From: Clostridiales bacterium
GTDB lineage: Bacteria > Bacillota > Clostridia > Peptostreptococcales > Acidaminobacteraceae
DNA length: 64,000 nt
Assembly (NCBI GenBank): GCA_016342415.1
Contig: JAEIOD010000017.1
Location: forward strand, 35,741 to 99,740
Direction: 5' to 3'
Position 1 is the stretch's first letter; each line of letters opens with the position of its first letter. The translations under genes were made by a program, and so were the position numbers. Of the stretch, positions 36,161 through 42,773 are shown piece after piece. Under the pieces are notes generated by a model that saw only the letters and a program-made list of their open reading frames with translations, did not search any database and was not told where the DNA came from.

Positions 36161-37378
36161 TCAACTGTATAATTCTACGATGCGAATTTCTTTTTCTTTG
36201 ACCAAATCGATAAATTTCCCACCCACTTGAATCACAGGTCGTGTAGGGAAGTTCACATCTACATAGATGATTCTACCACGTTCATTGGTACTGAGTAAAA
36301 CCTCTTTTCCAGTATAAAATACTGACAAGTTCTTCAAAAATATATAAACTATTTTACTATCTAACGTTTTACCTGCATTCCAATGTAGATACTCTGCTGC
36401 ATCAAATGGAGACGATTTATCTTTATAAGGCCTTTCATTGGTCATGGCATCAAAAATATCACAAACCATAATAATCTTTGCAAATTCATGTATCTGTCCA
36501 GATCTCAATCTTAAAGGATAACCTGAACCATCCATTCTTTCATGATGCTGCAAAGCACTGTATTTAATGTTATTGGTAACGCCTTTTGTCTTTAATAATA
36601 TTGAATAACCAAATTGTGCATGTTTTTTTACAATATCAAATTCTTCTTCTTTTGTTTTATTGGGTTTGTTTAGAATAAAATCAGGAATTTTCAGTTTCCC
36701 AATATCGAATAACAAAGAAGCTTGTGCTAAATCACTTAATTGTTCTTCATTATAACCCAACCATTTTCCAATCATGGTTGCAAGTATTGAAACTCTTAAA
36801 GAATGATCAAAAGTATAATTGTCACTTTCTTTTAATTGAGACAATCTCATCAAAACATCATCATTTCTAATCATATCCGGTAATGCTCTGTGCACATCTT
36901 TTCTAATAGAATCCAAATCTAAATCATTGCTGGTCTTCAATTGATTAAATGCCTTTTGAGTGTGTTCTACCAAATCTTTATGTTTTTCATCAATGGGTAC
37001 ATTACCTTCACCCGTTAAAACGTGAATAACCATGTTTGCATTGGCTACATTTGTCAGTACCGGTTCTATATCATCATCTTTTAATTCAATCTGATTCAAT
37101 TCATTTAAGAACGATTCTGCATCAAAATCTTCTCCTAAATGATCGGCTTCACTTTGAGCCGCTTTTACTTGATCAACATTTGATGTCTCTACATCCTCAA
37201 TCTTCTCTGGTCCGTTTGCAATTGTGATTTCATCAATTCCCAAACGATTCATCAATTGAATATGGCGTTCAGTTATTTCTACACCTTTACTGAGAAGTTC
37301 TACATCACTACTTCCCAAGAAAATTGGTGAAGCTAATATCATTCCAACTTCAATCTCACTGACCTTTATAACTTTCAA
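36161..37378 (-). CDS. HD-GYP domain protein with altered HD motif
   Basis: About 405 residues from a TTG at 37378 (TTGGAGGTG upstream), giving MKVIKVSEIEVGMILASPIF. An N-terminal region (1-160) resembles DUF3391-like leaders of HD-GYP proteins. The catalytic domain (about 190-370) has HSLRVSILATMIG, LLFDIGKLKIPDFIL, HHERMDGSGYPLRLR and MVCDIFDAMTNERPYK. The HD motif of c-di-GMP phosphodiesterases is FD here (His to Phe), while the GYP segment is intact. It may have lost hydrolysis and act as a c-di-GMP sensor, or use fewer metals. It stands alone upstream of tyrS. Confidence 0.85.
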   Translation of the reverse strand: MKVIKVSEIEVGMILASPIFLGSSDVELLSKGVEITERHIQLMNRLGIDEITIANGPEKIEDVETSNVDQVKAAQSEADHLGEDFDAESFLNELNQIELKDDDIEPVLTNVANANMVIHVLTGEGNVPIDEKHKDLVEHTQKAFNQLKTSNDLDLDSIRKDVHRALPDMIRNDDVLMRLSQLKESDNYTFDHSLRVSILATMIGKWLGYNEEQLSDLAQASLLFDIGKLKIPDFILNKPNKTKEEEFDIVKKHAQFGYSILLKTKGVTNNIKYSALQHHERMDGSGYPLRLRSGQIHEFAKIIMVCDIFDAMTNERPYKDKSSPFDAAEYLHWNAGKTLDSKIVYIFLKNLSVFYTGKEVLLSTNERGRIIYVDVNFPTRPVIQVGGKFIDLVKEKEIRIVELYS

Positions 37379-37552
37379 AAGACACCTCCAACTATTATAT
37401 ACTATCTTCATTATACAATATATCAAGTCAATTGATATGAAGATTCCCTTAATTTTTTCCAATTACATGATTTCACTTTAATGTGATAAATATACCCCAT
37501 TCATTTTCATCATAACCAAAATGAAAGGAAGATTAGAAACATTAGAGAAAGA

Positions 37553-37636
37553 TTAGAATTTCATCTAATTATACAAAAGTGTTGACAACGTTAGATGAAA
37601 GTCGTATGATGTTAGTATAAAGAAGGTTAGATGGAA
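37553..37636 (+). promoter_or_regulatory. Promoter and repeated TTAGATGAAA operators of the peptide cluster
   Basis: TTGACA (37582-37587), a 17-base spacer and TATGAT (37605-37610) make a near-consensus promoter. TTTCATCTAA at 37559-37568 and its inverse TTAGATGAAA at 37591-37600 (in the spacer) form a dyad centred three helical turns apart; TTAGATGGAA follows at 37627-37636. TTAGA-N6-TCTAA at 37553-37568 is itself an inverted repeat. This looks like a multi-site operator, probably for the ArsR-like regulator of the cluster. Between 37637 and 37779 I see only further TTAGA elements. Confidence 0.7.
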
Positions 37637-37775
37637 TTCGAACACATAAAATTTCACTTAGAAAACCACGGAATTCGCTGATATCAGACGTTTTCAAGGT
37701 TTCTACTTAGATATCAAGTCAAATGCTATATTTTTTTAGACAAGTAGTTAGACGGTTTTCTAATATAAGGAGAGG

Positions 37776-37785
37776 TTAGATGAAG
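37776..37785 (+). promoter_or_regulatory. Distal TTAGATGAAG repeat at a start codon
   Basis: Another copy of the TTAGATGRAR element overlaps the ATG at 37780, with a variant TTAGACGGTT at 37748-37757. It could be a roadblock operator or a chance repeat within a translation start region. Confidence 0.35.
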
Positions 37786-37884
37786 CTCATATGCAACTGT
37801 CGTCAGAAGACAGAACACAAATTGAATTCAAGTACAATCATCTTCTATAAAGGAAAAGATATCAATAATGTAGAGAATAATTAA
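37780..37884 (+). CDS. 34-residue peptide ORF upstream of the tandem peptides
   Basis: ATG 37780 is preceded by AAGGAGAGG at a good distance and encodes 34 residues beginning MKLICNCRQKTEHK, with two Cys in a CNC arrangement and a polar C terminus. It differs from the six paralogous peptides that follow. It could be a leader peptide, a regulatory ORF or a separate secreted peptide. Existence rests only on the RBS and position. Confidence 0.45.
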   Translation: MKLICNCRQKTEHKLNSSTIIFYKGKDINNVENN

Positions 37885-37977
37885 AATCGTAAACACTCTA
37901 ACAAACAATAATGAAAAACTATATGATATTATCCGAGGAAGATTGAGACCCGCTCAATAAAGATAAGGAGGTATAAC

Positions 37978-38055
37978 ATGAAACTTAAGAAAATCAGAAA
38001 AACTAGATCCGCACAACTAGGTGCAGTAGATTACTATTTGGCTACAACAATTTAG
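37978..38055 (+). CDS. Tandem peptide 1 (25 residues, DYYL family)
   Basis: MKLKKIRKTRSAQLGAVDYY then LATTI. RBS AAGGAGG lies 6 bases before the ATG. It has a basic N-terminal half, AQ in place of AH, then the DYYL motif. First of six paralogues; the next start lies 88 bases on. No signal peptide, no Cys, no double-Gly leader. I do not recognise the family. Substrate or ligand roles are inferred from the exporter and regulator downstream. Confidence 0.75.
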   Translation: MKLKKIRKTRSAQLGAVDYYLATTI

Positions 38056-38065
38056 GAGGTAGATC

Positions 38066-38140
38066 ATGAAAAGCAAAAAAGTGAAAAAAACTAGAAAAGC
38101 ACATATCGAAGAATTGGATTATTACTTGGCATCAAAATAA
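38066..38140 (+). CDS. Tandem peptide 2 (24 residues, DYYL family)
   Basis: MKSKKVKKTRKAHIEELDYY then LASK. The RBS TAGGAGG overlaps the stop of peptide 1. It follows the consensus KxKKVKKxRxAHIxxxDYYL and has the shortest tail of the set. Net charge is strongly positive. Confidence 0.78.
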   Translation: MKSKKVKKTRKAHIEELDYYLASK

Positions 38141-38153
38141 TAGGAGGTATCTT

Positions 38154-38237
38154 ATGAAACGTAAAAAAGTGAAAAAAGCTAGAATCGCTCATATAGACGC
38201 TATTGATTATTACTTACAATTAGACAACTGGAGGTAA
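38154..38237 (+). CDS. Tandem peptide 3 (27 residues, DYYL family)
   Basis: MKRKKVKKARIAHIDAIDYY then LQLDNWR. The last codons AACTGGAGGTAA double as the RBS of peptide 4, so the C-terminal NWR is dictated partly by the Shine-Dalgarno sequence. RBS TAGGAGG precedes its own start. Confidence 0.8.
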   Translation: MKRKKVKKARIAHIDAIDYYLQLDNWR

Positions 38238-38240
38238 CTT

Positions 38241-38324
38241 ATGAAATTCAAAAAAGTGAAAAAAGTTAGAAATGCCCATATAGAAGCCGTAGATTATTAC
38301 TTTCTACTAAACAACTGGAGGTAA
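38241..38324 (+). CDS. Tandem peptide 4 (27 residues, DYYL family)
   Basis: MKFKKVKKVRNAHIEAVDYY then FLLNNWR. It starts exactly 87 bases after peptide 3, and again ends in NWR over the RBS of the next gene. Phe replaces Leu after DYY. Confidence 0.8.
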   Translation: MKFKKVKKVRNAHIEAVDYYFLLNNWR

Positions 38325-38327
38325 CTT

Positions 38328-38411
38328 ATGAAACATAAAAAAGTAAAAAAAACTAAAAGCGCTCATACAGACGCTATAGATTATTACTTTCAACTCAATA
38401 ACTGGAGGTAA
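38328..38411 (+). CDS. Tandem peptide 5 (27 residues, DYYL family)
   Basis: MKHKKVKKTKSAHTDAIDYY then FQLNNWR. It is 87 bases from peptide 4 and very similar at DNA level in both flanks (CAACTGGAGGTAACTTATG), a sign of recent duplication, but differs at residues 3, 9-11 and 14. Confidence 0.8.
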   Translation: MKHKKVKKTKSAHTDAIDYYFQLNNWR

Positions 38412-38414
38412 CTT

Positions 38415-38492
38415 ATGAAACGTAAAAAAATAAAAAGAGCCAGAATTGCTCACATAGATGCAGTAGATTACTATTTAGCACTAAAATTTTAG
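38415..38492 (+). CDS. Tandem peptide 6 (25 residues, DYYL family)
   Basis: MKRKKIKRARIAHIDAVDYY then LALKF. Last of the six paralogues, 87 bases after peptide 5. Its tail returns to the peptide 1-2 type (LAxxx) instead of NWR, because no RBS is needed at its 3' end. Confidence 0.8.
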   Translation: MKRKKIKRARIAHIDAVDYYLALKF

Positions 38493-38541
38493 TTAATAGG
38501 ATAAAAGAACTTAAACATATCGCTTTTATAATGGAGGAAGT

Positions 38542-38622
38542 ATGAAAAAAGTTAAAGAAGTTACTAAAAAAGAACCCTTAAAGATTAATATGGATAAACT
38601 GACTATCTACGTATCGCTATAG
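38542..38622 (+). CDS. 26-residue peptide between the tandem set and the exporter
   Basis: MKKVKEVTKKEPLKINMDKL then TIYVSL, preceded by ATGGAGGAAG. It keeps a basic start but lacks AH and DYY; it ends in an aromatic-hydrophobic tail. The RBS of the MFS gene overlaps its stop (TAGGAGG). It might be a distinct product, a precursor with leader-like charge, or a translational coupler for the exporter. Confidence 0.6.
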   Translation: MKKVKEVTKKEPLKINMDKLTIYVSL

Positions 38623-38630
38623 GAGGCAAT

Positions 38631-39905
38631 ATGGTTGAGAAACTTGCACCTATACCAAATCCTAAATTAGAAAAAACCATTCAAAAGAACTTAATATTAT
38701 TCTTCACTGGATCGTTGGTTTCTAATTTAGGTACTTTTATGTATAACTTTGCCATAGGTTTATATGTTCTAACTTTAACAGGTTCCGGTAAAAGTTTTGC
38801 AATTTCAATATTATTTGGAATTGTTCCAAGAATCATATTATCACCTTTTGCAGGTGCTTTAGCAGATAAAATCAATCGAAAAACCATGACAGTCTGTATG
38901 GATATTGCCAGTGGTATATTGCTACTTTGTATATATTTCATCACTCAGTTAACAGAACTGTCTCTTATGCTGGTTTACATATCATCTGCAACTCTTACTG
39001 TCTTCAATACTTTTTTTGGTATTTCAATCAATGCGAGCATTCCAAATCTAGTAGATGACAAAAGATTGGTGACGATCAACTCCTTGAGAGCCATGGTGGA
39101 TTCTGGCGCCTCGATTGCAGGCCCTATGTTAGGTGGTCTTGTTTACAGTTTTATAGGTATTGAATATTTCTTATTACTGAACGGGATATCATTTATCTGT
39201 TCCGGTATATCGGAACTATTTATCGACTTCAACATTTTCAACCGCCAAATCAGCGAAAAAACGAAAGCCCAAAGTCTTGGCGATACTTTAAGAGAAGGAT
39301 TTAAGTACTTAAAACAGCATGAACTTATTCTCGGTATCTTAAAGTACGCCTTGTTTTTAAATTTTATTGTGACCAGTGTCAATATCAGCCTGCCTTATAC
39401 CTCTGTTCAGGTATTAGGAGCCAGTTCTTCTCAATACGGATTTATCCAAATGGGATTTCCTGCGGGTATTTTGATCATGTCAATTATTTATACTATTGTT
39501 TCCAAGGATAATAAAAAAATCTTTAAAAAGACCACAAAAGGAATGTTTCGATTGGGTATTGTATTTATTTTCCTAGGTTTACCATCCAATCCTTTGCTCA
39601 GTTTTTTGCCCAATAGCATTCATATGGTGATTACATTTATAGTATCAGCACTGCTTGGTATGATTATTATTTCCATCAATATTCCAATTCAAGTCATGAT
39701 GCAAACCACTATAGATGACGCTTACAGAGGGCGTGTAAGCGGTGTTATTTCAATGATGAGTCAAGCCATCACACCACTTGGTATCATTCTGTTCGGATTC
39801 TTAGTAGACCAGATCAGTAGCTATCTTCTACCTATTATAAGTGGTATACTAATACTAGCAATTGGTATATTAATGATGAAAGATAATAAAATGTTACAAC
39901 TGTAA
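38631..39905 (+). CDS. MFS transporter (MFS_3/DHA3-like) of the peptide cluster
   Basis: A 424-residue protein with about 12 hydrophobic helices. The motif A region after helix 2 reads GALADKINRKTMTVCMD (about 74-90), and helix 5-like SGASIAGPMLGGLVYSFIGI follows. It resembles MefA/NarK-type macrolide or drug exporters of the DHA3 group. In this operon it is probably the exporter of the small peptides or of a toxic compound they relate to. The start is 8 bases after the stop of the upstream 26-residue ORF with RBS AGGAGG. Confidence 0.88.
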   Translation: MVEKLAPIPNPKLEKTIQKNLILFFTGSLVSNLGTFMYNFAIGLYVLTLTGSGKSFAISILFGIVPRIILSPFAGALADKINRKTMTVCMDIASGILLLCIYFITQLTELSLMLVYISSATLTVFNTFFGISINASIPNLVDDKRLVTINSLRAMVDSGASIAGPMLGGLVYSFIGIEYFLLLNGISFICSGISELFIDFNIFNRQISEKTKAQSLGDTLREGFKYLKQHELILGILKYALFLNFIVTSVNISLPYTSVQVLGASSSQYGFIQMGFPAGILIMSIIYTIVSKDNKKIFKKTTKGMFRLGIVFIFLGLPSNPLLSFLPNSIHMVITFIVSALLGMIIISINIPIQVMMQTTIDDAYRGRVSGVISMMSQAITPLGIILFGFLVDQISSYLLPIISGILILAIGILMMKDNKMLQL

Positions 39906-39919
39906 GGATGGTGTTATAT

Positions 39920-40963
39920 ATGAATACAATTAAGTATATTCCGGAAATCGATTTTATTCACTTCTGTGATGCAGCAGCCAATATTGAAGAGATGAAGAGT
40001 AAAATGGAACGCGAACTTAAAACCAAAACTCATATAGTCAATAAAGAACTAATTAAAAAAAATGAGGAATATTTTAAAGAAGCCTCAGAGTATATGGAAC
40101 AATTAAGTTTTATACAAAAAAACACTTTCAATTTGTTCTTCCACAGAACCAGTGTTCTAAGTGATTTTTTAATATATTTAACATATGGCGATTGTGGATT
40201 TGAAAAAATTACAATCGACAGCTTCAAAGATTTTATCACTAAAATGACAGAAACTGAAATAGACGAATTACCTTCTACTTTTAACGAAGTCTATTCCATT
40301 GTAAAAGATCATTACGATTCACCTGATAACTTTGAAGATTTCAATAAGACTTCTAGTCTTATTATGGATATCATAAAAGAACCAAAGATATTGGAAGAGT
40401 CTTTTAAAAGTGCTGTACTAAACTTATATCAGGATTTTATTGAAAAGAAGGTTATTCCAAAGAAAGATGAAATTGACAACATCTTAAAAAGACATCAAGC
40501 ACTCATGGATAAAGACCCTAAACAGTTTATCCCAAATTTAACCAAAGGTAAACTCAATCCAAATGAAGTCAACACAGAAGAAATGCAAGGTGTTTTATCT
40601 GTCTATTCACCTTTTGCTCTTTATATATCCATAACGCATAAAAAGTTTATATACGGTCTTAGTTTAGAAGAGTTAAGAGCTGAAGAAAACGAAACCGAAT
40701 TTTTCTTAGCCTTATTGAAATTTTTATCTGATCCAAAGAGATATCAAATGATTCAAATGTTGTCTAAGAAAAAATGGTATTCCAACGAACTTGCTAAAAA
40801 GTTCAACATTACACCTGCTACCATGAGTTATCATGTGAACAAATTATATGCTTTGGGTTTGATTCACTTTGAACAAGGCGAACAAAACAAGTTGTATATT
40901 GAGTTGGATAATGACAGACTCGCCTATTTAATGAAAAAAATGCAGAACGATTTATTAAAATAA
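39920..40963 (+). CDS. Transcriptional regulator: large N-terminal domain plus ArsR-like winged helix
   Basis: 347 residues from ATG 39920 (GGATGGTG upstream; an in-frame ATG at 39908 is too close to AAGG). Residues 1-260 are a mostly helical, charged region without recognised motifs, suitable as a ligand- or peptide-sensing domain. Residues about 263-345 form an ArsR-type winged helix: LLKFLSDPKRYQMIQMLSKK, ELAKKFNITPATMSYHVNKL, LGLIHFEQGEQNKLYIEL. No metal-binding Cys motif of ArsR/SmtB is present. It lies 14 bases after the MFS gene and likely binds the TTAGATGAAA repeats. A terminator follows at 40962-40986. Confidence 0.8.
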   Translation: MNTIKYIPEIDFIHFCDAAANIEEMKSKMERELKTKTHIVNKELIKKNEEYFKEASEYMEQLSFIQKNTFNLFFHRTSVLSDFLIYLTYGDCGFEKITIDSFKDFITKMTETEIDELPSTFNEVYSIVKDHYDSPDNFEDFNKTSSLIMDIIKEPKILEESFKSAVLNLYQDFIEKKVIPKKDEIDNILKRHQALMDKDPKQFIPNLTKGKLNPNEVNTEEMQGVLSVYSPFALYISITHKKFIYGLSLEELRAEENETEFFLALLKFLSDPKRYQMIQMLSKKKWYSNELAKKFNITPATMSYHVNKLYALGLIHFEQGEQNKLYIELDNDRLAYLMKKMQNDLLK

Positions 40964-40986
40964 CTTCTTTTTGAAGTTTTTTTTCT
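40962..40986 (+). terminator. Terminator of the peptide-exporter-regulator operon
   Basis: AACTTC / GAAGTT with a T-rich loop followed by TTTTTTTCTTTTTTT. The stem is short but the T-run is long. Confidence 0.7.
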
Positions 40987-41050
40987 TTTTTTGAAACTTT
41001 TCTTATTTAGATGTGTATTAATAAGTATAGGACCTATGAAAGGAGTTTGT

Positions 41051-41332
41051 ATGATTTTTAAACGTAAAGAAAAAAAAGTACCTTTAAAAACATCAAAAGC
41101 CGTTATGACAACTCCAATCCATATAGATGATAAAATTGTGATTCCTATACATTACATAAATGTCGAAGTATTCGATCTGAAGTTTCCAAATCTATTTGGC
41201 TCGATTCAATCAAAAGGCGTTGTTGTTATAGACAATCACGAAAGCACATTTTTATCACTTGATGATACATTGGAATTAAATGATTTGGTTAATACAATAC
41301 CTGAGTTGGAAAAAGCACTGACTCAAAACTAA
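41051..41332 (+). CDS. Diverged GerW/YtfJ-like protein
   Basis: 93 residues from ATG 41051 (AAAGGAG upstream). The order of segments TPIHIDDKIVIPIHYINVEV, then SKGVVVIDNHESTFLSLDDT and LNDLVNTIPELEKAL parallels the GerW/YtfJ protein encoded next (EIKIGNVTIIPLANISF, PTALLVVNGDDVNL, LIESVPALIDKL), but the glycine-rich loop is missing. I read it as a degenerate paralogue. It is 13 bases upstream of ytfJ and probably cotranscribed. Function unknown. Confidence 0.65.
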   Translation: MIFKRKEKKVPLKTSKAVMTTPIHIDDKIVIPIHYINVEVFDLKFPNLFGSIQSKGVVVIDNHESTFLSLDDTLELNDLVNTIPELEKALTQN

Positions 41333-41345
41333 TAAGGAGGCACAC

Positions 41346-41708
41346 ATGAACATTCAAGAAAATGTAAACGTATTATTTGAGAGATTTGAACAATTTATTA
41401 AGTCACAAACAATTGTAGGGCAAGAAATTAAAATTGGTAATGTCACAATCATCCCACTTGCAAACATTTCATTTGGCATTGGTGCTGGTGGCGGTACTGG
41501 AAAAGACACTGAGGGTTCTGGTGGTGGATCAGGGATTTGTGCTAAAGCTACACCAACAGCTTTACTCGTTGTTAATGGTGATGATGTAAACCTTGTACCG
41601 ATTAGAAAAGGCAGTAGTTTCGAATCACTTATTGAAAGCGTTCCCGCACTAATTGATAAACTAAAGACGATAAAAGATGATGAAACTAAAAAAGAAGAAG
41701 AAGCATAA
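41346..41708 (+). CDS. ytfJ: GerW family sporulation-type protein (YtfJ)
   Basis: A 120-residue protein with the Spore_YtfJ pattern: VGQEIKIGNVTIIPLANISF, the glycine-rich FGIGAGGGTGKDTEGSGGGS (about 45-66) and CAKATPTALLVVNGDDVNL. In Bacillus, GerW/YtfJ is needed for spore germination and is encoded next to the DUF2953 gene ytfI; a DUF2953 gene also lies nearby here. Many anaerobes that do not sporulate carry it too. A 93-residue paralogue lies just upstream and RBS AAGGAGG precedes the start. Confidence 0.9.
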   Translation: MNIQENVNVLFERFEQFIKSQTIVGQEIKIGNVTIIPLANISFGIGAGGGTGKDTEGSGGGSGICAKATPTALLVVNGDDVNLVPIRKGSSFESLIESVPALIDKLKTIKDDETKKEEEA

Positions 41709-41715
41709 ATAAATC

Positions 41716-41746
41716 ACTTAACGGCAGAACTGCCGTTAAGTCTCTT
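41716..41746 (+). terminator. Hairpin between ytfJ and the sigma factor gene
   Basis: A perfect 12-base-pair stem ACTTAACGGCAG / CTGCCGTTAAGT with an AA loop is followed by only CTCTTT and then the sigma-gene RBS. It may be a partial terminator that lowers sigma factor expression, or an mRNA stability element. Confidence 0.6.
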
Positions 41747-41761
41747 TAAGGTGGTGAAGGC

Positions 41762-42331
41762 GTGGAGTCATCTGAGATTAAACTAATCAGACAATGTAAA
41801 AAGCAAAATAAAGAAGCTTTGAATGCTATATATATCAAATATGAAAAGTATATCTATAGTATCTGCTACAACTATACACATTCTAAAGAAGATGCTTTAG
41901 ATCTGCTTCATGATGTCTTTATTAAAATGCTCAAGAACATTCAAACTTTTGATGAAAAAAGACCTTTGCTCCCTTGGATAAAACGTATCACAATTAACAC
42001 CTGTATCAACTTCAAAAGAAAACGAAAAGCAACGATTTCACTTGATCAGGTGATGACAGATGATGGTCAAACACTCAAGGAAGCAATTGCATCACAGTTC
42101 AATCTAGAAAACTATATTCTCTTTCAGGATTCTTCAAATATCATTAAAGAAGAGATTGCTAAAATTGAGGACAAGTACCGATTGCCACTCATCCTTAGGC
42201 ATCAGCATGAAATGAGTTATGATGAAATTTCAACATATCTGGATTTACCGCTAGGAACCGTTAAGACCAACATTTTTAGAGGGCGAAAACAATTAAAAGA
42301 ACAACTGACATTAAAAGGATTATGGGGGTGA
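41762..42331 (+). CDS. RNA polymerase sigma-70 family (ECF-like) factor
   Basis: A 189-residue factor starting at GTG 41762 (RBS AAGGTGG). Region 2: LIRQCKKQNKEALNAIYIKY, EDALDLLHDVFIKMLKNI, RPLLPWIKRITINTCINFKR (about 8-92). Region 4: IEDKYRLPLILRHQHEMSYD, EISTYLDLPLGTVKTNIFRG (about 138-182). It is followed 4 bases later by a zinc-finger anti-sigma-like protein. Targets unknown; association with ytfJ and DUF2953 suggests an envelope or developmental role. Confidence 0.9.
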   Translation: MESSEIKLIRQCKKQNKEALNAIYIKYEKYIYSICYNYTHSKEDALDLLHDVFIKMLKNIQTFDEKRPLLPWIKRITINTCINFKRKRKATISLDQVMTDDGQTLKEAIASQFNLENYILFQDSSNIIKEEIAKIEDKYRLPLILRHQHEMSYDEISTYLDLPLGTVKTNIFRGRKQLKEQLTLKGLWG

Positions 42332-42335
42332 TGAA

Positions 42336-42773
42336 ATGAGTTGCAACTTTGATGACATGTTATTATATGAATACATTGATAAAACATTAGATGCTGATGA
42401 AAAACTGCTTGTGGATCGTCACTTAAGCGCTTGTCCTTCTTGTCGGAAAAAAATAAGCGAAATCAAACTCCTCTATTATGAACTGGATAATTTAGAGGAT
42501 ATCAGTGTACCTGAAGAAGTAGATGCCATTAGAAATAATATCGTAGCCTCTGCTTTTGAAGATCAAAAAATCTCAACAACCGAAAAACTAAAGCAAACTA
42601 AGAAGAAGCTAGAAGAAACACCGATTGTAGGCGCTTTTATACCAACTAAAGAAAAGATGTCCTCAGCAGCTAAGGGACTTTACAAAGGATCCAAAAAAGT
42701 TTATCAATCCATTCCTAAGAAAGAAAAAGAACCTAAGAAGCGCATCAGAAAGAATTTTGGTGGTTTATTATGA
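42336..42773 (+). CDS. Anti-sigma-like zinc-finger (zf-HC2) protein without a membrane anchor
   Basis: A 145-residue protein with a zf-HC2 core, VDRHLSACPSCRKKI (HxxxCxxC, about 25-39). Such ZAS domains bind ECF sigma factors. Unlike most, no transmembrane segment is visible; the C-terminal half is basic (KKTKKKLEETP, KKEKEPKKRIRKN). So it may be a soluble anti-sigma or regulatory chaperone. It overlaps the DUF2953 gene by 4 bases. Confidence 0.8.
   Translation: MSCNFDDMLLYEYIDKTLDADEKLLVDRHLSACPSCRKKISEIKLLYYELDNLEDISVPEEVDAIRNNIVASAFEDQKISTTEKLKQTKKKLEETPIVGAFIPTKEKMSSAAKGLYKGSKKVYQSIPKKEKEPKKRIRKNFGGLL

Noticed and set aside
37978..38492. CRISPR-like array with 87-88-base period
   Set aside because: The repeats are gene-length with codon-type variation, each with an RBS and stop; there are no constant short repeats and unique spacers.
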